From NCBI RefSeq assembly GCF_025566985.1, contig NZ_JAOQJD010000021.1, positions 1 to 17,101 of the forward strand: DNA of 17,101 bases, written 5' to 3'. The notes under the pieces are model-generated. The model was not told the origin of the DNA, searched no databases, and was given only the letters and a program-made list of their open reading frames with translations. The stretch is from Aedoeadaptatus acetigenes (GTDB lineage: Bacteria; Bacillota; Clostridia; Tissierellales; Peptoniphilaceae). A program made the position numbers and the translations under genes. Of this stretch, positions 7,250 to 13,727 are shown in pieces. Within the stretch, counting starts at the first letter, position 1. Each line of letters begins with the position of its first letter.

Positions 7250-7436
7250 GAATCTTTCCCGGGGAGGGGAAGTGAGTTGGGCGAAGAATTATTCCTGGCG
7301 TAAAAGTAACTTCGCCCAACTCAAAATTTCTTTTTGGCGACGCGGCCCAACAGGAATCGGAACCCGTTAGGGTTCCGCTCTGATAGAAGGCGTTTGTGGG
7401 TGGATGGGGATGGGGCCCCGGGGAAGGGGCAGAGGG
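7250..7436 (-). repeat. Composite structured intergenic repeat, element B
   Basis: Read on the minus strand: the proximal arm of hairpin 1 (7416-7436, interrupted by IS-alpha copy 2); a C-rich link; AACGCCTTCTA; hairpin 2 (7358-7377, stem CGGAACCC, loop TAAC); ATTCCTGTTGGGCCGCGTCG; and a long perfect stem (arms 7273-7286 and 7310-7323, TGAGTTGGGCGAAG, loop 23 nt). B lacks the GAAAATGCC hairpin and hairpin 4 of A and C. The hairpin-2 stem differs from that of A, C and E but stays fully paired. The 7192-7250 stretch before it shows nothing beyond a weak match to the CACAC-unit tail. Confidence 0.8.
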
Positions 7437-7505
7437 TGGATAGGTTACAATAATTAGGACAGTTTCCTTAAGGTGTGGTATCTTATGATCAACAAGGAGG
7501 ATCAA

Positions 7506-7817
7506 ATGGATAAAGCACCTAGAAAAAGAAGAGTCTTCTCAGACGAGTTCAAGCAGCACGTGGTGGACCTATACGAGGAAGGCATGAGTCGGCAAGAGAT
7601 CATTCAGAAATATTCGTTAACCCCTTCAGCTTTTGACCGCTGGGTTAGTCAATTCCGCACCACCGGGACCTTCAAAGAGACGGTTTCGTTGAGTGAATCG
7701 GATCAGGAAAAGATTGCCTTGCGTAAAGAGATTCAACGACTCAAGATGGAGAATGACATTTTAAAGCAGGCCGCGCTGATACTTGCGGAGAAAAACGATA
7801 CGTCATCGATCGTTTGA
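7506..7817 (+). CDS. IS3-family OrfA, copy 2
   Basis: The 103-residue product is identical to OrfA of copy 1, with the same AAGGAGG site 5 bases before the ATG. It ends with TGA overlapping the TTG start of the following orfB fragment. Function and domains are as described for copy 1. Confidence 0.88.
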   Translation: MDKAPRKRRVFSDEFKQHVVDLYEEGMSRQEIIQKYSLTPSAFDRWVSQFRTTGTFKETVSLSESDQEKIALRKEIQRLKMENDILKQAALILAEKNDTSSIV

Positions 7818-8139
7818 AGCACAAATACCCGGTATCAGCGCTTTGCAGAGTGTTAGGAATCAGCCGTTCCGCTTACTATTACCGGCCGAAGCCTCTTACC
7901 GATGAGGCCATCGAGCTGGAGATCAAGGTTCGCTCCATCTTTCGCGCAAGTCATAACGTCTATGGCGCGCGCAGGATAAAAAGTAAGTTAGAAGCAGAAA
8001 ACATCGTCGCCTCTAGGCGACGAATTCGCGCCATCATGAAGAAACTTCACTTGGTATCCGTCTACACCAAAGCAAAATACAGACACCACCCGACCAGGAA
8101 AAACGAAGAGAAAGTACGCAACGTTCTCAACCGAGAATT
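7814..8139 (+). pseudogene. IS3-family OrfB, copy 2, N-terminal fragment
   Basis: The frame runs 108 residues from the TTG start, covering the helix-turn-helix part, and stops at NRE, just before the catalytic domain; D121, D179 and E215 are all missing. Its sequence carries Arg40 as in copy 3, not His40 as in copy 1. It is broken in this sequence by the undetermined base and the abrupt start of copy 3, so it may be whole in the genome. Confidence 0.7.
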
Positions 8140-8141
8140 NC
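8140..8141. other. Assembly join (single N) between IS-alpha copies 2 and 3
   Basis: One N and one C separate the broken copy 2 from the left end of copy 3. The C just left of TGGATAGG is what an insertion in hairpin 1 would give (..GCCC or ..GGGC before the IS). The N probably stands for an unresolved stretch of unknown length, because two nearly identical 1254-bp elements cannot be separated by short reads. Confidence 0.7.
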
Positions 8142-8210
8142 TGGATAGGTTACAATAATTAGGACAGTTTCCTTAAGGTGTGGTATCTTATGATCAACAA
8201 GGAGGATCAA

Positions 8211-8522
8211 ATGGATAAAGCACCTAGAAAAAGAAGAGTCTTCTCAGACGAGTTCAAGCAGCACGTGGTGGACCTATACGAGGAAGGCATGAGTCGGCAA
8301 GAGATCATTCAGAAATATTCGTTAACCCCTTCAGCTTTTGACCGCTGGGTTAGTCAATTCCGCACCACCGGGACCTTCAAAGAGACGGTTTCGTTGAGTG
8401 AATCGGATCAGGAAAAGATTGCCTTGCGTAAAGAGATTCAACGACTCAAGATGGAGAATGACATTTTAAAGCAGGCCGCGCTGATACTTGCGGAGAAAAA
8501 CGATACGTCATCGATCGTTTAA
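8211..8522 (+). CDS. IS3-family OrfA, copy 3
   Basis: The protein is the same 103 residues as in copies 1 and 2, but it terminates with TAA instead of TGA. The single G-to-A change also converts the overlapping TTG start of orfB to TTA. Confidence 0.88.
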   Translation: MDKAPRKRRVFSDEFKQHVVDLYEEGMSRQEIIQKYSLTPSAFDRWVSQFRTTGTFKETVSLSESDQEKIALRKEIQRLKMENDILKQAALILAEKNDTSSIV

Positions 8523-9364
8523 AGCACAAATACCCGGTATCAGCGCTTTGCAGAGTGTTAGGAATCAGCCGTTCCGCTTACTATTACCGGCCGAAGCCTC
8601 TTACCGATGAGGCCATCGAGCTGGAGATCAAGGTTCGCTCCATCTTTCGCGCAAGTCATAACGTCTATGGCGCGCGCAGGATAAAAAGTAAGTTAGAAGC
8701 AGAAAACATCGTCGCCTCTAGGCGACGAATTCGCGCCATCATGAAGAAACTTCACTTGGTATCTGTCTACACCAAAGCAAAATACAGACACCACCCGACC
8801 AGGAAAAACGAAGAGAAAGTACGCAACGTTCTCAACCGAGAATTTAGTCATCGTAAACCACTAGAGGTCACCGTTTCCGATCTGACCTATGTTCGCATCA
8901 ATCAGAGATGGGCCTACGTTTGTGCCATTACTGATCTTTTCAATCGCGAAGTCATCGGCTACTCCTGCGGCCTTCGTCGCGACGCTGCCCTTATTCAGGA
9001 AGCATTTAGCACCATTCCCTACCCCCTCGACGCCGTCCAATACTTTCACACCGATCGAGGCAAAGAATTCGACAACAACACCATTTGTGCCATCTTAAAA
9101 GCAAACGGCATCAAACGATCCCTAAGCCGACCTGGCAATCCTTACGACAACGCCGTGGCAGAAAACATATTTAAAAGTTTCAAAACCGAGTTTTTAGAGA
9201 GAGAAACCTTTCAAAGCCTTAACGAGTTAAGAGAAAAACTCAGCGATTATGTGCAGTGGTGGAACAACGACCGAGTGCACACAAGCCTTGAAAACATGAC
9301 TCCGCTCGCATACAGGACAAAGAAAGCAGTGGAAGACAATGACCGTTTACAGTTGACACCTTAA
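8519..9364 (+). CDS. IS3-family OrfB transposase, copy 3, without its usual start codon
   Basis: The reading frame and all catalytic residues (VSDLTY, HTDRGKEF, DNAVAEN) are intact. The TTG that opens orfB in copies 1 and 2 is TTA here, so independent initiation at that point is lost; the next possible start is GTG 8555 with no good ribosome site, which would remove 12 residues of the helix-turn-helix. In an OrfAB frameshift fusion the change is silent (Leu to Leu). Substitutions relative to copy 1 are H40R, I118T, S151G and K274N. Whether this copy is active depends on which expression mode the element uses. Confidence 0.7.
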   Translation, partial: LKHKYPVSALCRVLGISRSAYYYRPKPLTDEAIELEIKVRSIFRASHNVYGARRIKSKLEAENIVASRRRIRAIMKKLHLVSVYTKAKYRHHPTRKNEEKVRNVLNREFSHRKPLEVTVSDLTYVRINQRWAYVCAITDLFNREVIGYSCGLRRDAALIQEAFSTIPYPLDAVQYFHTDRGKEFDNNTICAILKANGIKRSLSRPGNPYDNAVAENIFKSFKTEFLERETFQSLNELREKLSDYVQWWNNDRVHTSLENMTPLAYRTKKAVEDNDRLQLTP

Positions 9365-9395
9365 GAAAAGTGTCCAAAAAAGTGTTGCCATTCCA

Positions 9396-9807
9396 GCCCT
9401 CTGCCCCTTCCCCGGGGCCCCAACCCCTTCGACCCCCAACGCTTTTTAGATGTGCGAAGCCCTGACGGGCTTCGATTTGTATTGGGCTTCTTTAACATTG
9501 ATTGATTTTAATTTGGGCAAGCAGTTTTCGTCGACAAATTAATTTCTTCGCCCGACTCACATTCTTCTTTCCGCGACGCAGCCCAATTCGTAGAAAATGC
9601 CGCAGACATTTTCTTACAGCTTAGACGCGGCCAAAAAAGGGGTGGTACAACTATACATCCGTTTCGAAAAGGCTTTGCCTTTCCGAAACGGTGTAAGACT
9701 GCATCTGACCTTCCTACGACTCGCTGCGCTCGTCGGGATAGGTCATGAGGGTCCGGGGGCGGGGAAAATTGCGGCCTTCCGCTCTGAGCTCTTTTCCCCG
9801 CCCCCGG
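9396..9807 (+). repeat. Composite structured intergenic repeat, element C (longest)
   Basis: Modules in order: hairpin-1 proximal arm (9396-9420); C-rich link; AACGCTTTTTAG; hairpin 2 (9455-9474, stem CGAAGCCC, loop TGAC); a variable region with TTGGGC...CTTCGCCC; GACTCACATTCTTC and TTCCGCGACGC; the AGAAAATG hairpin (9592-9614, one pair lost); TTACAGCTTAGACGCGGCC; an extra 107-bp block (9646-9752) absent from A that carries the strong stem CCGTTTCG/CGAAACGG (9659-9691); and complete hairpin 4 (9753-9807), arms CCGGGGGCGGGGAAAA with an inner GCGG-CCTT-CCGC. No reading frame is credible. Confidence 0.8.
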
Positions 9808-9952
9808 GTTTCAGAACCATGTAAGAATGATTTATCCGCATTATAAAAACAGGAAGTCGAATCACAAGGGGTGTGCCATTGAAAAGTAAGAGTATAAGGT
9901 GGGCGGAACACAAAGCATCACGCACCGAAAAAATCAATAGCAATTCTTTTTT
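9808..9952 (-). other. Intergenic stretch with one CACAC-type repeat unit
   Basis: On the minus strand about 9838-9890 reads AATGGCACACCCCTTGTG followed by ATTCGACTTCC, resembling the units at 16555-16970 (GGCACAC...GTATGTG). Nothing else is recognised apart from a T-run at 9947-9953. Confidence 0.4.
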
Positions 9953-9994
9953 TGCAATGAAATGAGGGACCAAGGTGGTCCCTCTTTCATTGCA
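9953..9994 (-). terminator. Stem-loop at the 3' end of the YvrJ operon
   Basis: A nearly perfect 19-20 bp stem (TGCAATGAAA, one bulged T, GAGGGACCA; loop AGG) overlaps the YvrJ stop codon. On the minus strand it is followed by an A-run, not a T-run, so it is not a textbook terminator. It may act as a transcript 3'-end stabiliser or a weak terminator in either direction. Confidence 0.45.
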
Positions 9995-10139
9995 TTTTGC
10001 TTTCGATTGTGTGGCCCAATTCGGCGATGGTCTCGGTGAGTTTATCGAGTTTTTCTTCCATTCTCAGGATGAAGTAGCTGGCCACGACGATGGGAAAGCC
10101 GGTATTGGCGATGAGGGACAGGATTTCGTCGAGGGTCAT
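9987..10139 (-). CDS. yvrJ: YvrJ-family small protein
   Basis: This 50-residue product (MTLDEILSLIANTGFPIVVA then SYFILRMEEKLDKL...) has a short hydrophobic segment (about residues 5-25) with the characteristic NTGFPIVVASYFILRMEEKLDKL pattern of YvrJ proteins, then a charged helix (28-49). The family is small and membrane-anchored; its role is unknown. It is the last gene of a three-gene set with DUF1659 and DUF2922 proteins, an arrangement common in Bacillota. It starts 11 bp after the DUF2922 stop; AGAGG precedes the ATG. Its stop lies inside the stem-loop 9953-9994. Confidence 0.75.
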   Translation of the reverse strand: MTLDEILSLIANTGFPIVVASYFILRMEEKLDKLTETIAELGHTIESKMQ

Positions 10140-10150
10140 GGGGGGCCTCT

Positions 10151-10375
10151 TTATTCGTTTACAGTAAAGAGGGTGTCGGATGTGACAGTGACGAGCTCGG
10201 CTTTTTGTGCGGCGACGAATTTGCCTTTGGAGCGGAAGATGCCGGAAGCGACGATGGCTTGGGCGCCGGCTTTGGCGGTGTTGCCGTCGAGGCCATCTTT
10301 AGGCGTGTTGACGCGAAGGGTGGCTTGCTTTTGGCCTTCATCGACGAAGGTGAGATTCAGGTATTTCTTGTCCAT
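10151..10375 (-). CDS. DUF2922-family protein
   Basis: The 74-residue protein MDKKYLNLTFVDEGQKQATL... shows the DUF2922 layout: an N-terminal strand with LxLxF, a central PKDGL segment (about 26-30), an alanine-rich helix with AIVASGIF (about 40-47), and a final strand with AELVTVTSDTLF. No transmembrane helix or cysteine is present. Function of the family is unknown. A strong AAGGAGG site precedes the ATG. It sits 11 bp after the DUF1659 gene and 11 bp before yvrJ, so the three are surely co-transcribed. Confidence 0.72.
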   Translation of the reverse strand: MDKKYLNLTFVDEGQKQATLRVNTPKDGLDGNTAKAGAQAIVASGIFRSKGKFVAAQKAELVTVTSDTLFTVNE

Positions 10376-10386
10376 GGTTTACCTCC

Positions 10387-10590
10387 TTATACCAAGGTTT
10401 CGGTGGTGATGATTTCCACGGCGTCGGCGGGCTTTTGGGTCAAGGTGTTAAAGGCGTCGGCGGCTTTTTTCACGGCGGCGTTGTCGGCTTCGGGCAAGAG
10501 CCCGGAGTAGCTTGCGGCTCTGCGCTTGGATTTGCCTGCGCTGTCCGTTTCCAAATAGACCAGTCGCAGGGATTTTTTAATGTCTGTCAT
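10387..10590 (-). CDS. DUF1659-like protein
   Basis: This 67-residue product begins MTDIKKSLRLVYLETDSAGKSK. The ATG at 10590 is chosen over upstream in-frame starts because GGAGG lies 7 bases before it; the upstream extension (to 10689) runs through the tandem-repeat leader and is not protein-like. The pattern LRLVYLETDSAGKSKRR...Y, then an alanine-rich helix (AAVKKAADAFNTLTQ) and a final strand (VEIITTETLV), fits the DUF1659 family, the usual partner of DUF2922 and YvrJ. Family function is unknown. It is the first gene of the micro-operon, behind a leader of about 400 nt. Confidence 0.65.
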   Translation of the reverse strand: MTDIKKSLRLVYLETDSAGKSKRRAASYSGLLPEADNAAVKKAADAFNTLTQKPADAVEIITTETLV

Positions 10591-10612
10591 GTGAATTCCT
10601 CCTTCACTTTTC

Positions 10613-11004
10613 GATAGAAAATCCGAGGATTTTTTACCTGTGGGATGGCGTACAAAGGGAAAAAGATTCGCGGCCGCTTTCCCCTTCACTTAGTAGATAG
10701 AAATCCGGCGGGATTTTTACCTATGGATTTCGGAGAAAGGGAGAAAAGATTTGCGGCTCTTTCGCCCCTCACCTATTAGATAGAAATCCGGCGGATTTTT
10801 ACCTATGGGTTTCGAAAAAAGGGTGAATTTTTTTGCGGCTCTTTCGCCCCTCACCTATTAGATAGAAATCCGGCGAGATTTTTACCTATGGGTTTCGAAA
10901 AAAACGGAGATGTTTTTGCGGCTCTTTCCCCCTCACTTTGTAGATAGAGATCCGGCGGGATTTTTACCTATGAATTTCGGAATTTATGACACGAAATAGG
11001 AGCC
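10613..11004 (-). repeat. Five-unit tandem repeat (82-83 bp) in the leader of the DUF1659 operon
   Basis: Units start with GATAGA at 10613, 10696, 10779, 10861 and 10943 (spacings 83, 83, 82, 82). Each contains a stem AAATCC-GGCG-GGATTT (sequence varies but pairing is kept in U1-U4), an outer ATAG/CTAT pair, a TTTCG patch and a GCGGCTCTTTC patch; the fifth unit loses similarity after about 10980. On the minus strand each unit carries GTGAGGGG or GTGAAGGGG at the place where the unit next to the gene has its GTGAAGGAGG ribosome site. The whole unit is conserved, with no unique spacers, so it is not CRISPR. No promoter was recognised with confidence between 11005 and 11042. Confidence 0.85.
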
Positions 11005-11042
11005 TAGTTTTCACTAGACTTCCCAATGGTTGACATAGAGAC

Positions 11043-11072
11043 AAAAAAAAGAACCCCGAAGGGTTCTTTTTT
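11043..11072 (-). terminator. Terminator of the SLH surface-protein gene
   Basis: The stem GAACCC with loop CGAA (11051-11066, GAACCCcgaaGGGTTC) is flanked by A8 and T6, and on the minus strand ends in a run of eight T. It lies 10 bp past the stop codon at 11083. The symmetric A and T tracts would let it work in both directions. Confidence 0.9.
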
Positions 11073-11082
11073 AGACAATCAC

Positions 11083-13566
11083 TTACGCAATTTCAGTAAC
11101 TGTCGGGTTGGTTTTAATAGCCGGAGTCTTAGCACCAGCAGCATCGTTGAGTGCCTTGATCTTAGTGTTGAGGTCAGCTTTTGCCTTATCAACGTCAGAT
11201 TTTTCAAGCATGTCAACTTTCAGTGCGTTAAACTCATCTACAAGGGCTTTAAGTTCTTTTGCTGCTTTGTCGAAAGCGGCTTGATCAGCTAATTTAGAAG
11301 CGTCTTCCACTGCAGCGACTTTTTTGTTGAAAGCATCTAATGCAGCTTTTTGTGCTGCTTTATCGTCAGCAGCTTTTTTAACAACTGCATCAGCTACAGG
11401 GAGCCATTTATCGCCGTAAAGTACTTCAAGGTCATAGGCTTCGTTTTCGTTGCCTTGAACATTATCCTTTAATTTGTAACGAATGTTGGCATTGTCATCA
11501 TTGGCTTTTAACCAAGCTTGTAAATCTTCAGTTTCAGATTTGCTCATCCATACCAAGTCGCGTTTTACGCCATCGTCAGTATTGTAGAAGGAGTTGAGTT
11601 GGTTAACAATCACTTTGTAGTGGTTGTTTGTTCCATTGTATCCCTTAATATCAGCAGCTTTGACATTCTTAGCGTAGTATTGGTTGCCTTGGTTATCAAG
11701 AACAACACCTTGCAATACGCCTGCAAGTGCAACGCCCTTAGGCATTACAGATACGATGTCAACAGTGTTAGCATCCGTTGCGTCGCTACCGGGAACATTG
11801 CCTGCCAAGGTACGGAATTGAATCAAAGCACCTTCTTTTAATTGACCGTTCAAGAAGATGTCAGCTTCGCTGTCAACAACTAATCTAGCGGTGTTGCCGA
11901 GTTTATCTTCTACGACAAGTTTAGCGCCATCTTTATCGATAACCTTAACGATGGGGTAACGTTCGGTTTTGCTGTGGTCGATCGCTTTTTCAATACCGAT
12001 GCCGGCAGCATTGTTGTTGGTCCACTTAATAACGTCAAGCTTGTCAGCGTTGAAGTTGTTGGGGAAACCGCCACGGTAAGTTGCAACGTCTGCAATTACT
12101 TCTTTGCCGTCTACATCTTCTAAAGTGATGTTGTATTTGCTGGTAACGTCATTTTTAACACGAAGGGTAACTTCGCCGTTGTTATCTTTTTCAACTTTGT
12201 TGAATACGACAACGGTGGCTTCGTTGTAGCCTTGAATTGCGGTGGGGCCGGACGTTTCGTGTTTTTCAGCAGATCCTACATCATTGTATCCAACGTACAC
12301 TCTGTCAATCCAGTTCGTTGCAGCAGGATTACCTACGATGCGGAGTGCTTCGTCTGCGTCCTTAACTTCCGTTAATTGGTTCTTCTTAGCATCAGCTACG
12401 AAGTACTTAGTAGCTTTCGTAAGCTTAACTTCTACGCCGCCGGTGGTAGCAGAGGGATCTCTGAAGAGAATAGATTTTGCATCGCCGTCTTTGTAGTTGA
12501 CTTTGGCGAGGAATCTGTATGCTGTTTCAATGGTGTTGTCAGCAACGCCATCCCAACGATTGTTTTCGCCATATCTGGAGCCAATACCAAGTGCTAAGAA
12601 ATCAGGGTTACCTAATTCCAATACGTGGGTAGCTTCGCCCTTTTCGTTTACGAGGACTCTAACGAGAGAACCGTAGTAGTATTCAGCATTGGAAATTGCA
12701 CTGGCTTTTACAATGCGAGGGTTAGTGGGTTCAGCATTTACATCATATCTACCATATTTGTAAAGAACAAATGTGGTGTTGTCCGTTAATTTAACGGTTT
12801 TTGCCTTTTCACCTTGGTTGATGGTGATTTCGCCGTTTTTGATTTGAGACAAAATACCCATGGTTTCGTTGGCGGGCATAACCTTGATTTCTTTCAATCT
12901 GTACATTGCGTTGAAGATCATGGTGAATGCGTCTTCACGGTTGACGGCCTTGTTGGCGTCAGCGACGGTTACATCATCAAAGATGCCCAGATCAGCAGCC
13001 CATGCCATCCATTGTGCCGGCCAGTTTTTGTTGGCTTGGTCGTGCATGGCTTTGGTGAGATCGGTTTTGGTCAAGGTAACCAACATTTTTGCCAATTCGG
13101 CGTAGGTTACGTTGTTGACCGGTTTGAATACATTGCCCGGGTAACCGAGTAAGAAGGGAAGGTTGTTTGCCTTGGAGGGTTCGGTACTACCTACGTTGAT
13201 GTAGCCGTTTGCCCAGTAGTTGAGCTCTACGTCTTTGTAGATGGTGATGCTCTTTAAGGCGTCAACTTTGTTTTCATTGCCGGTAGCGAAAACGAGGAGC
13301 TTACTAACTTCTGCACGTTGGATGGTTTTATCCAATGCGAGATCGTTGTTTTTCGGGTCTTCGTTTACTTTACGACCGGAAATGTAACCTCTGTCTTTCA
13401 ACCAGTCGATCTTTGCTTTTTTGCCTGTGAGTTTGGGAACTACCGTTTCAGCTGCCTTGGGAGCTTCTTTGGTTTCCTTTTTTTCAGCAGGTGCAGCAAA
13501 GACAGAGCTGAATGTGCCGAGTACCATGACTAGTGCGAGTACAAGGCTAAGAAATTTCTTGTTCAT
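11083..13566 (-). CDS. SLH-domain S-layer-like surface protein
   Basis: This 827-residue exported protein has a Sec signal peptide at residues 1-24 (KKFLSLVLALVMVLGTFSSV region, cleavage near VFA-AP), a lysine/proline/alanine-rich linker (25-45), and three degenerate SLH repeats (about 50-97 with IQRAEVSKLL, 107-167 with VTYAELAKML, 180-224 with VNREDAFTMIF). SLH domains bind pyruvylated secondary cell-wall polymer. A long beta-rich central part (225-730) has no recognised domain. The C-terminus (about 735-815) is a charged Ala/Lys helical bundle of the FIVAR type. There is no LPXTG motif. AAGGAGG lies 12 bases before the ATG. Gene composition appears more AT-rich than the flanking operons, and two promoters plus a 5' stem-loop suggest high expression, so a main S-layer protein is likely. 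Confidence 0.88.
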   Translation of the reverse strand: MNKKFLSLVLALVMVLGTFSSVFAAPAEKKETKEAPKAAETVVPKLTGKKAKIDWLKDRGYISGRKVNEDPKNNDLALDKTIQRAEVSKLLVFATGNENKVDALKSITIYKDVELNYWANGYINVGSTEPSKANNLPFLLGYPGNVFKPVNNVTYAELAKMLVTLTKTDLTKAMHDQANKNWPAQWMAWAADLGIFDDVTVADANKAVNREDAFTMIFNAMYRLKEIKVMPANETMGILSQIKNGEITINQGEKAKTVKLTDNTTFVLYKYGRYDVNAEPTNPRIVKASAISNAEYYYGSLVRVLVNEKGEATHVLELGNPDFLALGIGSRYGENNRWDGVADNTIETAYRFLAKVNYKDGDAKSILFRDPSATTGGVEVKLTKATKYFVADAKKNQLTEVKDADEALRIVGNPAATNWIDRVYVGYNDVGSAEKHETSGPTAIQGYNEATVVVFNKVEKDNNGEVTLRVKNDVTSKYNITLEDVDGKEVIADVATYRGGFPNNFNADKLDVIKWTNNNAAGIGIEKAIDHSKTERYPIVKVIDKDGAKLVVEDKLGNTARLVVDSEADIFLNGQLKEGALIQFRTLAGNVPGSDATDANTVDIVSVMPKGVALAGVLQGVVLDNQGNQYYAKNVKAADIKGYNGTNNHYKVIVNQLNSFYNTDDGVKRDLVWMSKSETEDLQAWLKANDDNANIRYKLKDNVQGNENEAYDLEVLYGDKWLPVADAVVKKAADDKAAQKAALDAFNKKVAAVEDASKLADQAAFDKAAKELKALVDEFNALKVDMLEKSDVDKAKADLNTKIKALNDAAGAKTPAIKTNPTVTEIA

Positions 13567-13595
13567 CTTGTCTTTCGACCTCCTTATGAATTTTC

Positions 13596-13625
13596 AGATT
13601 CTTCCAGGCATATTCCTGTGAATCT
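13596..13625 (-). promoter_or_regulatory. 5'-terminal stem-loop in the SLH gene leader
   Basis: On the minus strand AGATTC-A-CAGG-AATATG-CCTG-GAA-GAATCT forms a two-part stem with both helices perfectly paired. It begins about 7 nt after the P2 -10 box, so it should sit at the very 5' end of the P2 transcript, upstream of the ribosome site. Such 5' stem-loops stabilise mRNA (as for ompA); the role here is inference. Confidence 0.55.
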
Positions 13626-13631
13626 TACACC

Positions 13632-13660
13632 ATTATACCATTGAGGGGCCCTTGCTTCAA
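13632..13660 (-). promoter_or_regulatory. Promoter P2 of the SLH gene, with overlapping palindrome
   Basis: On the minus strand TTGAAG (13655-13660), a 17-bp spacer and a perfect TATAAT (13632-13637) form a good sigma-A promoter. The -35 lies in the inverted repeat CTTCAA-cta-TTGAAG (13655-13669), which could be a regulator site. Confidence 0.65.
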
Positions 13661-13727
13661 CTATTGAAGTAAAGTCTCTCAATGTCATGAGAAAGCCTTT
13701 TATGCTTCGGTTTCTCGATGTAGCTTC

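Larger units (their letters stand above)
7437..8139 (+). mobile_element. IS-alpha copy 2, truncated at an undetermined base
   Basis: The left 703 bases match copy 1 (with the copy-3 variant CGC at the H/R codon) and then stop at an N (8140). The left junction is ...GCAGAGGG|TGGATAGG, inside the proximal arm of hairpin 1 of element B, one base different from copy 1's junction. No right end is visible. The N falls exactly at the position where copies 1 (C, 1061) and 3 (T, 8845) begin a cluster of differences. The truncation therefore looks like an assembly break rather than a biological deletion. Confidence 0.85.
8142..9395 (+). mobile_element. IS-alpha copy 3, complete IS3-family insertion sequence (1254 bp)
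   Basis: It has the same length and the same 40-bp terminal repeats as copy 1. The right junction CCATTCCA|GCCCTCTGCCCC lies in the proximal arm of hairpin 1 of element C. Differences from copy 1 include a TGA-to-TAA change at the orfA stop and a cluster near 8845-8880. The left flank is lost at the N, so the target duplication cannot be confirmed. Confidence 0.9.

Noticed and set aside
358..9395. Composite transposon formed by directly repeated IS-alpha copies 1 and 3, with the exporter and other genes as cargo
   Set aside because: Copy 1 has its own GGGC duplication on both sides and sits in its own repeat element, so it inserted independently; the genes between look like ordinary chromosomal genes.
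7192..9808. Riboswitch, tRNA or other known RNA gene in the intergenic repeats
   Set aside because: No cloverleaf, T-box or known aptamer pattern was recognised; the hairpins are strong but do not match a family I know.
10591..10689. Upstream extension of the DUF1659 gene to a start at 10689
   Set aside because: The extension translates the tandem-repeat leader; the ATG at 10590 has a proper GGAGG site and matches the family's N-terminus.
10613..11004. CRISPR array
   Set aside because: The whole 82-83 bp unit is conserved; there are no short identical repeats separated by unique spacers and no cas genes.
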